The translations under genes and the position numbers were made by a program. Positions 1 through 7,435 of a stretch of DNA of 64,000 bases are shown here, one piece after another (positions within the stretch are counted from its first letter, which is position 1; every line of letters begins with the position of its first letter). Below the pieces are notes generated by a model. The model searched no databases. It worked only from the letters and a program-made list of their open reading frames with translations, and was not told where the DNA came from. The stretch spans positions 1 to 64,000 of the forward strand of contig JAVBUO010000001.1 in NCBI GenBank assembly GCA_031555315.1, read 5' to 3'. Source of the stretch: JAVBJV01 sp031555315 (GTDB lineage Bacteria > Pseudomonadota > Alphaproteobacteria > Acetobacterales > Acetobacteraceae).

Positions 1-6
1 GAGGCG

Positions 7-160
7 TTGGATGTCCGATTTTTTTGGTTTTCGGACGCGCAGTGGGCGCGGATCGCGCCGCTATTGCCGACGGACGTGCGCGGCAAGGCGCGGGTGGATG
101 ACCGGCGGGTGCTGAGCGGGATCGTGCATGCGCTGCGCTGTGGCGGCCGTCTGCGACCAC
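7..160 (+). pseudogene. IS5-family transposase N-terminal fragment
   Basis: About 50 residues match the start of IS5-type transposases (DUF4096 region): FWFSDAQWARIAPLLP followed by DDRRVLSGIVHALRCGG. After that the reading frame runs into unrelated sequence and stops at 264; the DDE catalytic core is missing. The fragment starts at the window edge, so whether the 5' part is intact cannot be judged. It is an insertion scar, not an active element. No clear terminal inverted repeats could be paired inside the window. Confidence 0.7.
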
Positions 161-284
161 GTCCACGGTTCGAGACGTCTATTGGCAGCAAGACCTTCAA
201 AACGCGCCATTCCGCTTCGCTTAGATCGCCCCGGCTCAAACCTGCCTCCAAAAGGCAGCCTTGAATCAGAACAAACGCACAGCG

Positions 285-615
285 TCAAACATTTCGTCCA
301 CACCGCCTAGTCCAACGCCCCAAATCATCAATACTAACAGATTGCCTATAGGCAGAATTAACTCCATTGCCGCGAAGAAGCCGCTGCAATTGATCTGGAG
401 TAGTGCCAACACCTGAAACGTTTGGTGGATGTGATCGAATCAAATCAAATCATCAACGGCCACAGGGTTACCTTGTGTATTCAACACCATTCCGCACGAA
501 TGCTGGCCGCATGTCACAGAGCCATTTGGCTGAACCTGCATGCTACCTCGGTCATTGGCTCTAATGATTGGCCTCCCATCAGGACCGAGCGGCTGAGATG
601 GGGTAAACGTTTAAA
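285..615 (-). pseudogene. Papain-like/C39-like cysteine peptidase remnant, frameshifted
   Basis: Two minus-strand frames join into one protein-like sequence. The first carries PLGPDGRPIIRAND and then TCGQHSCGMVLNTQG, NPVAVDDLI and a stop at 440. The second continues HPPNVSGVGTTPDQLQRLL, then RGNGVNSAYRQSVSIDDL, and stops at 285. CG-x-x-x-C-G-M-V-L-N-x-x-G-x-P-V resembles the catalytic Cys region of C39/papain-like peptidases, and GTTPDQLQRLL the following helix. The frame change coincides with a doubled 5-bp unit (TCAAATCAAA on the plus strand, 440-449); removing one unit gives a continuous reading through AVDDLIRSHPPNV. No start codon remains upstream. The family call rests on motif resemblance only. 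Confidence 0.4.
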
Positions 616-657
616 TTTAGGGGATTGGAGGATTTTGGGGGAAATCTCGGAAAAACC

Positions 658-734
658 TGGCGTGCCCTGGTGGATTCGAACCACCGACCTACAGATTAGA
701 AGTCTGTTGCTCTATCCAGCTGAGCTAAGGGCAC
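658..734 (-). tRNA. tRNA-Arg (anticodon TCT)
   Basis: On the minus strand the cloverleaf is complete. The acceptor stem GTGCCCT pairs with AGGGCAC, the D arm is GCTC/GAGC, and the anticodon stem ACAGA/TCTGT encloses the loop CTTCTAA, giving anticodon TCT. The T arm has the GTTCGAATC core. The 3' CCA is encoded in the genome (positions 660-658). It reads AGA codons, which are rare in this GC-rich sequence. Confidence 0.97.
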
Positions 735-762
735 GCAGAAACCGTCAGGTTTCTGAACGGCC

Positions 763-1068
763 TCAATGCGTCCAGTTTTCCAGCCGTCCGAAGCGGAAAT
801 TGTCCGCATATGCTTTCGGGCGCAACACCGGCTTGTGCGGCATTTCCACTTCGTAGGCGATGCCTTCGCGTTCGGCATAGGCGACCGCGGCCTCGGCGCT
901 TTCGAATTTCAGGCGCACCTGGCTCTGCGTGTCGGCAGAGCCGATCCAGCCCATCAGGGAATCCGCCTTGCGCGGCGACGCCGCTTCGTATTCCAACACC
1001 CATTCCTGCGTTCTGGCGCGGCCGGACTGCATTGCGGTTTTCGGCGGCTGATAGATACGTGCACGCAT
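763..1068 (-). CDS. NDUFS4-like complex I (NADH dehydrogenase) accessory subunit
   Basis: This 101-residue protein belongs to the ETC complex I subunit conserved-region family (NDUFS4, the mitochondrial 18 kDa subunit), a supernumerary subunit found in alphaproteobacteria and mitochondria. It opens with MRARIYQPPKTAMQSG and contains the typical W-x-L-E-Y-E and GWIGSADTQSQVRL blocks, then SAEAAVAYAEREG and a basic C-terminus ending in NFRFGRLENW. The length is normal for bacterial members. The ATG at 1068 is preceded by AAGGAG at good spacing; the frame is open further upstream only through the tRNA-Pro gene, so a longer protein is implausible. It lies alone between two tRNA genes on the same strand; the main nuo operon is not in the window. 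Confidence 0.9.
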   Translation of the reverse strand: MRARIYQPPKTAMQSGRARTQEWVLEYEAASPRKADSLMGWIGSADTQSQVRLKFESAEAAVAYAEREGIAYEVEMPHKPVLRPKAYADNFRFGRLENWTH

Positions 1069-1099
1069 ATGGCTGCTCCTTCTGATCTGCATCAGCACA

Positions 1100-1177
1100 T
1101 GGTCGGGGCGGCGGGATTCGAACCCACGACCTCCTGTACCCAAAACAGGCGCGCTAGCCAGGCTGCGCCACGCCCCG
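1100..1177 (-). tRNA. tRNA-Pro (anticodon TGG)
   Basis: Minus-strand cloverleaf: acceptor stem CGGGGCG pairs with CGCCCCG, the anticodon stem CCTGT/ACAGG encloses loop TTTGGGT (anticodon TGG), and the T arm is GTGGG-TTCGAAT-CCCGC. The discriminator is A and CCA is encoded (1102-1100). It starts with C1, as prokaryotic tRNA-Pro does. Confidence 0.97.
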
Positions 1178-1247
1178 ACACTGCCGCCGGAACCTATGGA
1201 CAACCCCTGCTGAGGGCAAGGGGGTTTTCCCGCCTAACCCTCCAAAA

Positions 1248-1724
1248 TTACGGTATTGTCCCGAAAATTCGCTGCAGAACCTTGTCTCCGGGGCGCAGGT
1301 TCAGGCGTTCAGCCGTTCCTGCCGCCAGTTCCAGTGTCGCCCGGACCAGACCGCGGCTGTCGACCGCAGCCAGCGAGTGCGGCACGGTGCGCTCGGCGAT
1401 ACGGCGGATCGTCCCGTCGGCATTGATGAACACCATGTCGAGCGAAGTGATGGTGTTGCGCATCCACATCACCGATTCCCGCGGTGTTCCCCAGTCGAAC
1501 AGCATCCCGCCGTCCGGGGCGACGCTGGGGCGGAACATCAGGCCGATGGTCTGCTGCTCGTGAGTCAGCGCCATTTCCACCTGAAACGCATGCCGCTGAC
1601 CATCGCGGGTCACGATGACCAGCGGCTCTTTCGGCAGTTCGGGTTGCGGCCCCGACTGGGCGTTGGCCAATGTCGCCGATGCCCCGACCGTTCCGATCAG
1701 AGCCAGAATTTTCCGTCGTGTCAT
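1248..1724 (-). CDS. DUF192 family exported protein
   Basis: This 158-residue protein has an N-terminal signal sequence (TRRKILALIGTVGASATLANA, cleavage likely near residues 21-23) and a DUF192 domain. Family hallmarks are EMALTHEQQTIGLMFR, GGMLFDW, the W-M-R-N-T block (VMWMRNTITSLDMVFI), a stretch around RRIAERTVPHS, and a C-terminal ELAAGTAERLNLRPGD. DUF192 proteins are small beta-rich exported proteins of unknown role. The ATG at 1724 was chosen because the signal peptide starts there; an in-frame ATG at 1739 is possible. It is divergent from the TPP-controlled thi genes, so about 100 bp (1725-1824) must hold both promoters. Confidence 0.85.
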   Translation of the reverse strand: MTRRKILALIGTVGASATLANAQSGPQPELPKEPLVIVTRDGQRHAFQVEMALTHEQQTIGLMFRPSVAPDGGMLFDWGTPRESVMWMRNTITSLDMVFINADGTIRRIAERTVPHSLAAVDSRGLVRATLELAAGTAERLNLRPGDKVLQRIFGTIP

Positions 1725-1824
1725 ACACAAACCTGTCATGTGTGCAGGCGCAAGAATAGCAGACCCGTGCAATTGCGCACAGTGTGCCACTTGCAGCCCA
1801 CTCCTGAACGCGCCATCGTGACAT

Positions 1825-1920
1825 ATCACCGGGGAGAGCCCGTCTGCGGGCTGAGAGGTTGGATCACACCGACGATCCCTGGAACCTGTTCGGGATAATG
1901 CCTGCGAAGGGATCGGTGAT
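1825..1920 (+). promoter_or_regulatory. TPP riboswitch (THI element)
   Basis: The conserved TPP aptamer elements appear in order: CACCGGGGAG at the start, CTGAGAGG at 1851-1858, GATCCCTGGAACCTG at 1874-1888, and GGGATAATGCC followed by GCGAAGGGA at 1904-1912. The P1 helix closes with ATCACC (1825-1830) against GGTGAT (1915-1920). The next base begins the ABC ATPase gene. The only Shine-Dalgarno-like sequence for that gene, GAAGGGA (1906-1912), lies inside the aptamer. Thiamin pyrophosphate binding therefore probably hides the ribosome site and lowers translation, as in other Gram-negative thi genes (inference from known elements). Confidence 0.95.
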
Positions 1921-2649
1921 TTGAAGATGCTGCCTGCTCCGGGGCTTGCTTTGTACCTGCCCGATATCGTTCTGGGGGGCGCGCCCGTTCTGGCGGCGCA
2001 AACCATCGCCATACCGGCGGGGCGCGTCACCGCCATTCTGGGCGCGTCGGGGGCCGGCAAATCGACATTGCTGCGCCTGCTGGCCGGGCTGCTCCCCCTG
2101 CCCGCCGGCGGCAGCATCCAGACGAGCGACGGTCTCGGGCTGGCTGGCCGCCTCTCGTGGATGGCGCAACAAAGCCTGCTGATGCCCTGGCGCACCGTAC
2201 GCCAGAACGTCGCACTGGGCTGTGCCTTGCGGGGCGGCACGCCGCGTGCCGATATGGCGCGCGATCTTCTGGCGCAAGTCGGGCTGGGCGAATATCTCGA
2301 CCGCTCTCCCGCCTCGCTGTCGGGCGGGCAGCAGCAGCGCGCCGCACTGGCCCGCACACTGATGGAGGACCGGCCGGTCGTGCTGATGGACGAACCGTTC
2401 AGCGCCCTCGACGCACCGACCCGCTATCGGCTGCAGACCCTGACGCTGGAACTGCTGCGCGATCGCACCGTCGTGCTGATCACCCATGATCCAGCCGAGG
2501 CGTTGCGGATGGCCGACCATATCCTGGTGCTGCGCGGTCATCCCTCGGTCGCGCAAACACTGACAATGCCCGACAGTTCCCCACCGCGCAGCATCGAGGC
2601 GATCGCCTCTGCACAGGCGGCATTACTGGCTGAGCTGGAAGCGGCATGA
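1921..2649 (+). CDS. thiZ: Thiamin-precursor ABC transporter ATPase (ThiZ-like)
   Basis: ABC ATPase subunit of 242 residues. Walker A is GASGAGKST (about residue 40), the signature is LSGGQQQRAALART, Walker B is VVLMDEPFSALD and the H-loop is LITHD. It energises import at the cytoplasmic membrane. It sits directly behind a TPP riboswitch and overlaps the permease gene by ATGA, which with the NMT1-type binding protein nearby points to ThiXYZ uptake of pyrimidine breakdown products of thiamin rather than nitrate or taurine uptake. The start is a TTG at 1921, 8 nt after GAAGGGA; the ATG at 1927 would be too far from it. The substrate is inferred from regulation, not from the ATPase itself. Confidence 0.9.
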   Translation: MKMLPAPGLALYLPDIVLGGAPVLAAQTIAIPAGRVTAILGASGAGKSTLLRLLAGLLPLPAGGSIQTSDGLGLAGRLSWMAQQSLLMPWRTVRQNVALGCALRGGTPRADMARDLLAQVGLGEYLDRSPASLSGGQQQRAALARTLMEDRPVVLMDEPFSALDAPTRYRLQTLTLELLRDRTVVLITHDPAEALRMADHILVLRGHPSVAQTLTMPDSSPPRSIEAIASAQAALLAELEAA

Positions 2650-3383
2650 GAGGGATCATCGCCGCTGTCGGGCTGATCGGCGTTTGGCAGCTCATCTGCT
2701 GGAGTACCGGTGCGCCGGCTTTTCTGCTGCCCACACCGTTGCGCACTGCAATGGCGCTGTACAATTACCGCGACGCTCTGGCGTATCATGCGATGATCAC
2801 GTTCGGTGAAATCGCCGCCGGGCTGGGCGTCGGCACGTTGCTCGGCATTTTATGTGCCGTAACGCTGACCGCCGCACCGCGCCTGCGGCCGTGGCTGTTG
2901 CCTGTGCTGGTCGCCAGCCAGGCCGTGCCGGTGTTTGCGCTGGCGCCGTTGCTGGTGCTGTGGATGGGGTTCGGGGCGGCCAGCAAGATCTGCATGGCCA
3001 GTCTGATCATCTTCTTTCCGGTCGCCACGGCCTTCTACGACGGGCTGCGTCGCACGGAACCCGGCTGGCTGGATCTGGCACAGGTGATGAATGCGACACC
3101 GCTGCGCGTTCTGCTGCGTATCCGCATCCCAGCGGCGCTGCCGGCGCTGGCCTCGGGGCTGCGCGTGGCGGCGGCCATCGCGCCGATCGGCGCGGTGATC
3201 GGCGAATGGGTCGGCGCATCCGCCGGGTTGGGCTATCTGATGCTGCACGCTAACGGGCGCAGTCAGACCGACGTGATGTTCGCGGCGCTGTTCATCCTGG
3301 CCGTCGTGTCGGTGTTGCTGTGGTTCGCGATCGATGCCGCATTGCGCCGGCTGATCCCCTGGCAGGCGGACACGCTGGCATGA
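2646..3383 (+). CDS. thiX: Thiamin-precursor ABC transporter permease (ThiX-like)
   Basis: A 245-residue inner-membrane permease of the BPD_transp_1 type with about six hydrophobic segments, starting with an N-terminal helix at IIAAVGLIGVWQLICWSTG. The conserved cytoplasmic coupling loop is at LRIRIPAALPALASGLRVA (EAA-like, about residues 157-175), followed by GAVIGEWVGASAGLGYLM, typical of the SsuC/TauC/ThiX group. Its ATG overlaps the end of thiZ, so the two are translationally coupled under the TPP riboswitch. It would form the channel for the ThiY-delivered pyrimidine. Confidence 0.9.
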   Translation: MRGIIAAVGLIGVWQLICWSTGAPAFLLPTPLRTAMALYNYRDALAYHAMITFGEIAAGLGVGTLLGILCAVTLTAAPRLRPWLLPVLVASQAVPVFALAPLLVLWMGFGAASKICMASLIIFFPVATAFYDGLRRTEPGWLDLAQVMNATPLRVLLRIRIPAALPALASGLRVAAAIAPIGAVIGEWVGASAGLGYLMLHANGRSQTDVMFAALFILAVVSVLLWFAIDAALRRLIPWQADTLA

Positions 3384-3393
3384 CGCACCGGCT

Positions 3394-3939
3394 CTACAGC
3401 TTTTGCAGGAACCCCGCGAAACACATCAACCCTTCCGGCCATGGGCCGTGGCCGCTGGCCGTGTTGATGTGTCCCGCCTCGCCCGCATCGACGAAAGCCG
3501 ACCCCCAGCAGGCGGCCATTTCTTCGGCATGTTCGTATGTGCAGTACGGATCGTTGCGACTGGCCGCCAGAATGGACGGAAACGGCAACGGCACTTCGGG
3601 TAGCGGGGCGAAATCCAAAAATTCCGTCTGGCGCACATCGGGCAACCCGGCCATGAAAGCCCCGCGCACCACGCCCGGCATCAGCTCCGGTGCCGCATGC
3701 ACGATGGTCGCAACGCCCAGGCTGTGCCCCAGCAGCACGACAGGCGTGCCGGCACACGCCACGGCCTCCACCAGCCGCGCAACCCAGGCATCGCGCACCG
3801 GCGCGTGCCAGTCGCTCTGCTCGACCCGGCGTGCGGTCGGCAGTTTCCGTTCCCAGCGGCTCTGCCAGTGGCCGGGATCTGAATTCGTGTATCCGGGAAC
3901 GACCAGGATGGAGCATTCGGATGTTCGCATGCTCCGCAC
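3394..3939 (-). CDS. RBBP9/YdeN-family serine hydrolase
   Basis: This 181-residue alpha/beta hydrolase has the small-hydrolase architecture of RBBP9/YdeN. The N-terminal strand ILVVPGYTNSDPGHWQSRWE is the family signature, the nucleophile elbow is LLGHSLG (Ser about residue 75), an acid lies in ASRNDPYC, and the catalytic His is in the AGHINTASGHGPWPEG block. The substrate is unknown. The start is a GTG at 3939 because GGAG lies 7 nt before it; the ATG at 3930 has its nearest purine tract only 2 nt away. It runs against the surrounding thi genes and separates thiX from thiY. Whether it acts in thiamin salvage is not known. Confidence 0.85.
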   Translation of the reverse strand: MRSMRTSECSILVVPGYTNSDPGHWQSRWERKLPTARRVEQSDWHAPVRDAWVARLVEAVACAGTPVVLLGHSLGVATIVHAAPELMPGVVRGAFMAGLPDVRQTEFLDFAPLPEVPLPFPSILAASRNDPYCTYEHAEEMAACWGSAFVDAGEAGHINTASGHGPWPEGLMCFAGFLQKL

Positions 3940-3979
3940 TTAATCACTCCAATCATAATTTTCCAGTGGAGCCGTCCGT

Positions 3980-4948
3980 ATGAACACACGTCTGCATCGC
4001 CGTTCTCTGCTGCAATACGCGGGGACTGCCGCCGCACTGGGCGGGATCGTCCCCGTACAGGCGGCGGCATCGGCAAAACTGACCGTCATGCTCGACTGGT
4101 TCATCAACCCCGGGCAGGCGCCGCTGGTGGTGGCCAAGGAAAGCGGCGCCTATGCGCGCGCCGGCCTCGATGTGGAACTGATCGCACCGGCAGATCCTAA
4201 CGACCCGCCCAAACTGGTGGCGGCAAAACAGGCGGACATCGCCATCTATTTTCAGCGCGCCCTGCATATCGCGGTGGACGAAGGGCTGCCGCTGGTGCGC
4301 TTCGGCACGCTGGTGCCCACCCCGCTGACCTGCCTGATGGTGCTGGACTCGAGCCCGATCCGCAGCGTTGCCGACCTGCGCGGCAAGCGGGTCGGATATT
4401 CCACCAGTGGCAGCGAGCAGGTCACACTGGTGGGCATGCTGGAGGCTGCGGGACTCAAGCTCGACGATGTCGATTCCATCAATGTCGGCTTCGCCCTGTC
4501 GTCGGCGCTGATGTCCGGCCAGGTCGATGCGATCATGGGGGCGTTCCGCAATTTCGAGCTGTTCCAGTTGCCGCTGGAGGGATACCCGGTCCGCGCGTTC
4601 TTCCCCGAGCAGAACGGCGTGCCGAACTTTGAAGAGCTGATCTACGTTACCCACACGGATCGCCGCGCCGACCCTATCCTGCGGCGTTTTCTGGATGTCA
4701 CGGCCGAAACCACGCGCTGGCTTCAGAGCCATTCGGACGAAGGCTGGGCGTTGTTCATCAAGGGGCGCAGCGAACTGAACGACGAGCTGAATCGCAAGGC
4801 GTGGGATTACACGCTGCCACTGTTCGCGCGCGATCCGTCCACGCTGAGACGCGCCGAGTACGACGTTTTCGCCCATTATCTTCAGGCACGCGGCGCAATC
4901 CGTTCCGTTCCGCCGGTCGACAGCTATGCGGTCGAAATCTCCGGTTAG
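3980..4948 (+). CDS. thiY: NMT1/THI5-like ABC substrate-binding protein (ThiY-like)
   Basis: A 322-residue periplasmic binding protein. Residues 1-30 are an export signal with twin arginines (HRRSLLQYAGTAAALGG), so Tat export is possible. The mature part opens with LTVMLDWFINPGQAPLVVAK, the hallmark of the NMT1/THI5 group that binds the hydroxymethylpyrimidine moiety and its formyl-amino derivatives. Further blocks are DPNDPPKLVAAKQADIAIYF and RVGYSTSGSEQ. Read with the TPP-regulated ATPase and permease, it should deliver thiamin breakdown pyrimidines. It is cut off from thiX by a 0.6-kb opposite-strand gene, and the 40 bp before its ATG cannot hold its own riboswitch. Confidence 0.88.
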   Translation: MNTRLHRRSLLQYAGTAAALGGIVPVQAAASAKLTVMLDWFINPGQAPLVVAKESGAYARAGLDVELIAPADPNDPPKLVAAKQADIAIYFQRALHIAVDEGLPLVRFGTLVPTPLTCLMVLDSSPIRSVADLRGKRVGYSTSGSEQVTLVGMLEAAGLKLDDVDSINVGFALSSALMSGQVDAIMGAFRNFELFQLPLEGYPVRAFFPEQNGVPNFEELIYVTHTDRRADPILRRFLDVTAETTRWLQSHSDEGWALFIKGRSELNDELNRKAWDYTLPLFARDPSTLRRAEYDVFAHYLQARGAIRSVPPVDSYAVEISG

Positions 4949-4997
4949 AGCAGATCGTGATCGGATGGGATCACCCGGTCACGTGAAGATGCTCTAG
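4946..4997. repeat. REP-like palindromic intergenic element
   Basis: Immediately after the thiY stop lies an interrupted palindrome. TTAGAGCA at the left matches TGCTCTA at the right (4989-4995), and inside it GTGATCGG faces GATCACCCGGTCAC. Short elements of the form AGAGCA...GTGATC...GATCAC...TGCTCT are common between convergent genes in alphaproteobacteria. It sits between converging thiY and prpB and can serve as a bidirectional terminator. No second copy was seen in this window; genome copy number is unknown. Confidence 0.6.
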
Positions 4998-5905
4998 CCC
5001 AAAGCCGGCAGTACGGTTTCGATGATACTGGCGTCCAGTGCCTCGAAATCGTGATAGCCGATGGTCTGGTACAGTTCGGCCCGGGTCTGCATGCGCGGCA
5101 GCATCGCCTCGGTAGACCCGTCGCGCCGGATGGTCGCGTAGAGATCCTCCTGCGCCTTGGCCGCGACACGCAGCGACGAGACCGGCCAGATGACCATCGC
5201 ATACCCCATGGCGGCGAATTCGTCGGCGGTGAAAAACGGCGTGCGGCCGAATTCGGTCATGTTGGCGAGCAGCTTCACGCCGGGCATGCGGCGGGCGAAT
5301 TCCACGAACATCTCGCGCGTGGTCAGCGCTTCCGGAAAGATCGCATCCGCACCGGCCTCGACATACATCTTGGCGCGCGCCACGGCACCGTCCATCCCCT
5401 CGCTGGCCGCCGCATCGGTGCGGGCGATCAGGAACAGGTCGCGACGGGCGCGCGCCGCGGCCGCCACCTTGGTCGCCATGTCGCGCGGATCGGCTAGTTT
5501 CTTGTCGTTCAGATGGCCGCATTTCTTGGGCAGCAACTGGTCCTCGATGTGCACCGCCCCTGCCCCGGCTTCCTCGAACGCGCGAACCATGTGCATCACG
5601 TTCAGCGCCTCGCCATAGCCGGTATCGCCATCGACCAGCACCGGCAGACCCGATGCGCGCGCCGCCTGACGGATGAAAAAGCACACCTCATCGACCGTGA
5701 TGATGCCGAGGTCCGGCAGTCCCATGCTGGCCGTCATTGCTGCGCCTGAAAGATATGCCGCCTCGAACCCGGCGGCCCGGGCCTGTTGCGCCGCCATGCC
5801 GTTATGCGCCCCGGGTATGCCCAGAATGCCGCCGCGGGCCAGCAGCGCGCGGAAACGCTTGCCGGCGCTCTCCTGCGCCAGATCGGAGGCGAGCAGATAT
5901 GTCAT
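4994..5905 (-). CDS. prpB: 2-methylisocitrate lyase (PrpB)
   Basis: A 303-residue PEP mutase/isocitrate lyase superfamily enzyme that splits 2-methylisocitrate into pyruvate and succinate, the last step of the methylcitrate cycle for propionyl-CoA. The catalytic motif is PKKCGH (about residue 125), with VDGDTGYGEA for metal binding, ARTDA, IFPEA and ANMTEFGRTP; the C-terminal MQTRAELYQTIGYHDFE matches PrpB rather than carboxyphosphonoenolpyruvate mutase. The ATG at 5905 follows a purine run (AAAGGGGGAAATAAACAA). No prpC or prpD is in the window. A broader-specificity lyase or oxaloacetate decarboxylase is less likely. Confidence 0.88.
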   Translation of the reverse strand: MTYLLASDLAQESAGKRFRALLARGGILGIPGAHNGMAAQQARAAGFEAAYLSGAAMTASMGLPDLGIITVDEVCFFIRQAARASGLPVLVDGDTGYGEALNVMHMVRAFEEAGAGAVHIEDQLLPKKCGHLNDKKLADPRDMATKVAAAARARRDLFLIARTDAAASEGMDGAVARAKMYVEAGADAIFPEALTTREMFVEFARRMPGVKLLANMTEFGRTPFFTADEFAAMGYAMVIWPVSSLRVAAKAQEDLYATIRRDGSTEAMLPRMQTRAELYQTIGYHDFEALDASIIETVLPALG

Positions 5906-5968
5906 TTGTTTATTTCCCCCTTTAAAAAAAGCCGTGTCGCACGGTATCGAAAACATTTTTACACTATT

Positions 5969-7378
5969 CTACCGCATAAAGAAGACACCGGTCAGGATCA
6001 GGAAAACCGGCAGCAGGATGCAGACCGACCACAGCATATACCCGAAGAACCCCGGCATCCGCACGCCGCGATGCGCGGCGATCGAACGCACCATGAAGTT
6101 CGGCGCATTGCCGATATAGGTCATCGCGCCGAACAGCACCGCCCCGGCGGAAATCGCCAGCAGGGTCTGTGACAGTTCCCCCGTCATGCGGGCCGGGTTG
6201 CCGCCGGCCAGTTCGAAGAACACCAGATAGGTCGGCGCATTGTCTAAAAACGCCGACAGAGCGCCCGTCATCCAGAAATACGCGCCGGGCAGCGGTTGCC
6301 CGGATGCGTCCGAGACCATGGCGATAACGGCCGCCAAATGCCCCTGCGCTCCGGCATTCAGAATCTCCAGAACCGGCAGGATGGTGATGAAAATGGCCGC
6401 GAAAAGCTTGGCGACCTCGACGATCGGCGCCCAACTGAAATCGTTCGCCCGCCGGATGCTTTTAGGCGTCCACAGAATCGAAGCCGTGGCCACCGCGCCC
6501 AGCAGCAACATGGCCAGCACGCGCTCCAGCCCGATCTTCTGCCCCCAGATTTCCACGTCGCCCGGCTGCCAGACGCCCTGCATCAGGACGACGCCGACGA
6601 TCACCGCCAGCAACGCGATATTGCCGTAGCCGCGCATCCGCAGCCGCTTTCTGGCCGGCACGACACTGCCGGCGGCGGCACGCCGATCGACGATGTAGAA
6701 CAGCGCCAGCAGCAGTGCCACCGTCAGTCCGACGGGGGCCAGCATGTGTACCGTCGGCCAGAAGAACGGCACGCCGCGCAGAAATCCGATATAAAGCGGC
6801 GGATCACCGAGCGGTGAAAGGCCGCCACCGACATTGGCGACCAGCAGGATGAAGAACACCACCAGATGCATCTTGGCGGGCCGGTGCGCATTGGCGCGCA
6901 GCAACGGATGGATCAGCACCATCGCCGCCCCGGTCGTGCCCATGACGCTGGCGGCAACGGTACCGATCGCCAGCAGCAGCGTGTTGCCCGCCGGCGTTCC
7001 CCATGGGCCGCCCGCCACCAATATCCCGCCGCCCACCACGAACAGCGCCAGCAACAGGGTCACGAACGGCAGGTATTCGATCAGCAGCGCATGCCAGACG
7101 GCTTGCATCGCTGTGTCCGCGCCGTAAATGTCCGACATCGGCAGCACCAGTGCGCACACCCACAGCAATGCCACCTTGCCGTAATGGCGGTGCCAGAACC
7201 GGTCGGCAAGCATCGGAAACAGTGCGATCGACAGCAGCAGCCCCACGAACGGTATGCCCCACAGCAGCGACAGCTCCGCCCCGTTCAGGGAAGCGGCTTC
7301 CGCCTGCTCGGGGAGAAAGAACGCGATGATACAAATGCCGATCCCGGCGGAATAACGTGACACGTGGCGTAGTTGCAT
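5969..7378 (-). CDS. NhaD/CitMHS-type sodium:proton antiporter
   Basis: A 469-residue polytopic membrane protein of the ion transporter superfamily with around 12 hydrophobic segments. Typical blocks are GGPWGTPAGNTLLLAIGT, MGTTGAAMVLIHPLLRAN, NVGGGLSPLGDPPLYIGFL and FLDNAPTYLVFFELAGG; the paired GTTGA and DNAPT stretches are the expected discontinuous helices. Members are annotated as Na+/H+ antiporters or putative citrate transporters; the ion is not readable from sequence. The ATG at 7378 is used; a TTG at 7408 would add 10 residues, and neither has a strong ribosome site. It is divergent from the cox operon, with 57 bp between the starts. Confidence 0.85.
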   Translation of the reverse strand: MQLRHVSRYSAGIGICIIAFFLPEQAEAASLNGAELSLLWGIPFVGLLLSIALFPMLADRFWHRHYGKVALLWVCALVLPMSDIYGADTAMQAVWHALLIEYLPFVTLLLALFVVGGGILVAGGPWGTPAGNTLLLAIGTVAASVMGTTGAAMVLIHPLLRANAHRPAKMHLVVFFILLVANVGGGLSPLGDPPLYIGFLRGVPFFWPTVHMLAPVGLTVALLLALFYIVDRRAAAGSVVPARKRLRMRGYGNIALLAVIVGVVLMQGVWQPGDVEIWGQKIGLERVLAMLLLGAVATASILWTPKSIRRANDFSWAPIVEVAKLFAAIFITILPVLEILNAGAQGHLAAVIAMVSDASGQPLPGAYFWMTGALSAFLDNAPTYLVFFELAGGNPARMTGELSQTLLAISAGAVLFGAMTYIGNAPNFMVRSIAAHRGVRMPGFFGYMLWSVCILLPVFLILTGVFFMR

Positions 7379-7435
7379 AGCCCCATAACTGCCCGTAACG
7401 TCGGCCAAAACGCAATCCCGGAGGACGACATTTAA

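Noticed and set aside
422..856. Plus-strand open frame of 144 codons
   Set aside because: It runs straight through the tRNA-Arg gene and shows no protein family; the minus strand of its first part reads as a peptidase remnant.
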